Source: an uncultured Limnohabitans sp. (GTDB lineage Bacteria; Pseudomonadota; Gammaproteobacteria; Burkholderiales; Burkholderiaceae_C). Taken from it: 6,817 nt of DNA. The translations under genes were made by a program, and so were the position numbers. The notes under the pieces were generated by a model that was not told where the DNA came from, did not search any database, and was given only the letters and a program-made list of their open reading frames with translations. The first letter of the stretch is position 1, and each line of letters starts with the position of its first letter. The stretch is from assembly GCF_937889215.1 (NCBI RefSeq), contig NZ_CALBEX010000306.1, positions 1 to 6,817 on the forward strand, given 5' to 3'. Of the stretch, positions 5,950-6,817 are shown piece by piece.

Positions 5950-6817
5950 ATGACTGCCCCCATCGATACCGAAGCGCTGGTCATTGGCGCAGGCCCCGTG
6001 GGCCTGTTTCAGATCTTCCAGATGGGTCTGCAAGGCGTGCATTGCCATGTGGTTGACGCCCTGCCCCATGTGGGGGGCCAATGCGCCGAGCTGTATGGCC
6101 AAAAACCCATTTACGACATCCCGGGCATTCCGTTTTGCACAGGCCTCGAACTGATTGAGCGCCTGCAGCAACAAATCACCCCCTTCCAACCCACCCTTCA
6201 CCTGGGCCAGCAAGTGGGCAGCATCGAGCGCCTGCCCGATCAACGCCTGCTGGTGACCACCAGTGCTGGCCAGACCTTTCGCACCACCACCCTGTTCATC
6301 GCTGCGGGCGTCGGCGCGTTTGTGCCGCGCCGCATGGTGTTGGGCGGCTTGGCGGATTTTGAAGGCATACAAGTCTTTGCCGAGCACCCCACGCCCAAGC
6401 GCTGGGCAGGCCAGCACCTGGTGGTGGCAGGCGATGGTGACACGGCCTTGCAAACCTGCCTGGATGCATGTCAAGGCCCGCAAGCCGCGGCCAGCGTCAC
6501 GCTGCTGCACCGCCGTGACCAATTCAGCGCCGCACCCGAACTGGTCGCGCAAATGCGCCAAGCCTGTACCGACGGCCGCATGCGCTTTGTGGCCGGTCAG
6601 CCTACAGGCCTGCGCACCGAAGCTGGCCGCCTGCAAGCGCTGGAACTGCTCAACCCGCAAGGCGAAGCCGAATGGCTGAACCTGGACACGCTGCAAACCT
6701 GTCTGGGCCTGTCGCCCAAATTGGGGCCCGTGGCGCAATGGGGCCTGGCCATGGAACGCAAACAACTGGTGGTCAACACCGAAAACTTCGGCACCTCCGA
6801 GCCCGGCATCTTTGCGG
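5950..6817 (+). CDS. Ferredoxin-NADP reductase, thioredoxin-reductase-like (YumC type), 3'-truncated
   Basis: 289 complete codons with no stop before the window edge; family members are about 330-350 residues, so some 50 are missing. It is an FAD enzyme exchanging electrons between NADPH and ferredoxin. The FAD-binding GAGPVG is at residues 13-18, followed by the GGQCAELYGQKPIYDIPG segment typical of this FNR class. The NADPH domain has GDGDTA at 161-166 (GxGxxA retained) and HRRD at 187-190, whose arginines usually contact the 2'-phosphate of NADPH. No CxxC active site is seen, so it is not a thioredoxin reductase. The last residues, FGTSEPGIFA, lead into the expected C-terminal FAD motif. 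The ATG at 5950 lies 15 nt after the fdxA terminator with no obvious Shine-Dalgarno. Its position after fdxA marks that ferredoxin as the likely partner. Confidence 0.92.
   Translation, partial: MTAPIDTEALVIGAGPVGLFQIFQMGLQGVHCHVVDALPHVGGQCAELYGQKPIYDIPGIPFCTGLELIERLQQQITPFQPTLHLGQQVGSIERLPDQRLLVTTSAGQTFRTTTLFIAAGVGAFVPRRMVLGGLADFEGIQVFAEHPTPKRWAGQHLVVAGDGDTALQTCLDACQGPQAAASVTLLHRRDQFSAAPELVAQMRQACTDGRMRFVAGQPTGLRTEAGRLQALELLNPQGEAEWLNLDTLQTCLGLSPKLGPVAQWGLAMERKQLVVNTENFGTSEPGIFA

Noticed and set aside
5941..6765. A 274-codon open frame on the minus strand opposite the ferredoxin reductase
   Set aside because: The + strand frame has clear FAD and NADPH motifs; the minus product is a low-complexity shadow with no recognisable domain.

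Overview
The window is a GC-rich, gene-dense stretch of bacterial chromosome with every gene on the + strand. The protein families, the order permease-cysI-DUF934-cysH-cysD-cysN, and the Azotobacter-type 7Fe ferredoxin next to a thioredoxin-reductase-like ferredoxin-NADP reductase point to a betaproteobacterium of the Burkholderiales, probably Comamonadaceae. The taxon is inferred from general familiarity, not from a search.

Layout: (1) 1-132, the C-terminal end of a membrane permease, probably TauE/SafE family, cut by the left edge. (2) 142-5428, an assimilatory sulfate reduction cluster: cysI (siroheme sulfite reductase), a small DUF934 protein, cysH (iron-sulfur APS reductase), cysD and cysN (ATP sulfurylase subunits). 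Spacing is 9, 18, -1, 102 and 17 nt. The one large gap, between cysH and cysD, holds a REP/BIME-like inverted repeat. (3) 5429-5570, a 142-nt intergenic region with at most a weak promoter-like sequence. (4) 5571-5900, fdxA, followed by a clear intrinsic terminator at 5912-5934. (5) 5950-6817, the first 289 codons of a ferredoxin-NADP reductase, cut by the right edge.

How it works together: CysD/CysN activate sulfate to APS. CysH has both Fe-S cysteine pairs of the APS-reducing subfamily and should reduce APS directly to sulfite, which fits the absence of an APS kinase (no cysC and no fusion to cysN). CysI reduces sulfite to sulfide. No flavoprotein partner CysJ is present. The nearby ferredoxin and ferredoxin reductase are plausible electron donors, but that link is an inference from proximity.

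The core genes are known families and I see no wholly new system. The most notable points are the asymmetric REP pair splitting the operon between cysH and cysD, the cysteine-free DUF934 protein tied to CysI, and the CysJ-less reductase lying close to an Fd/FNR pair.
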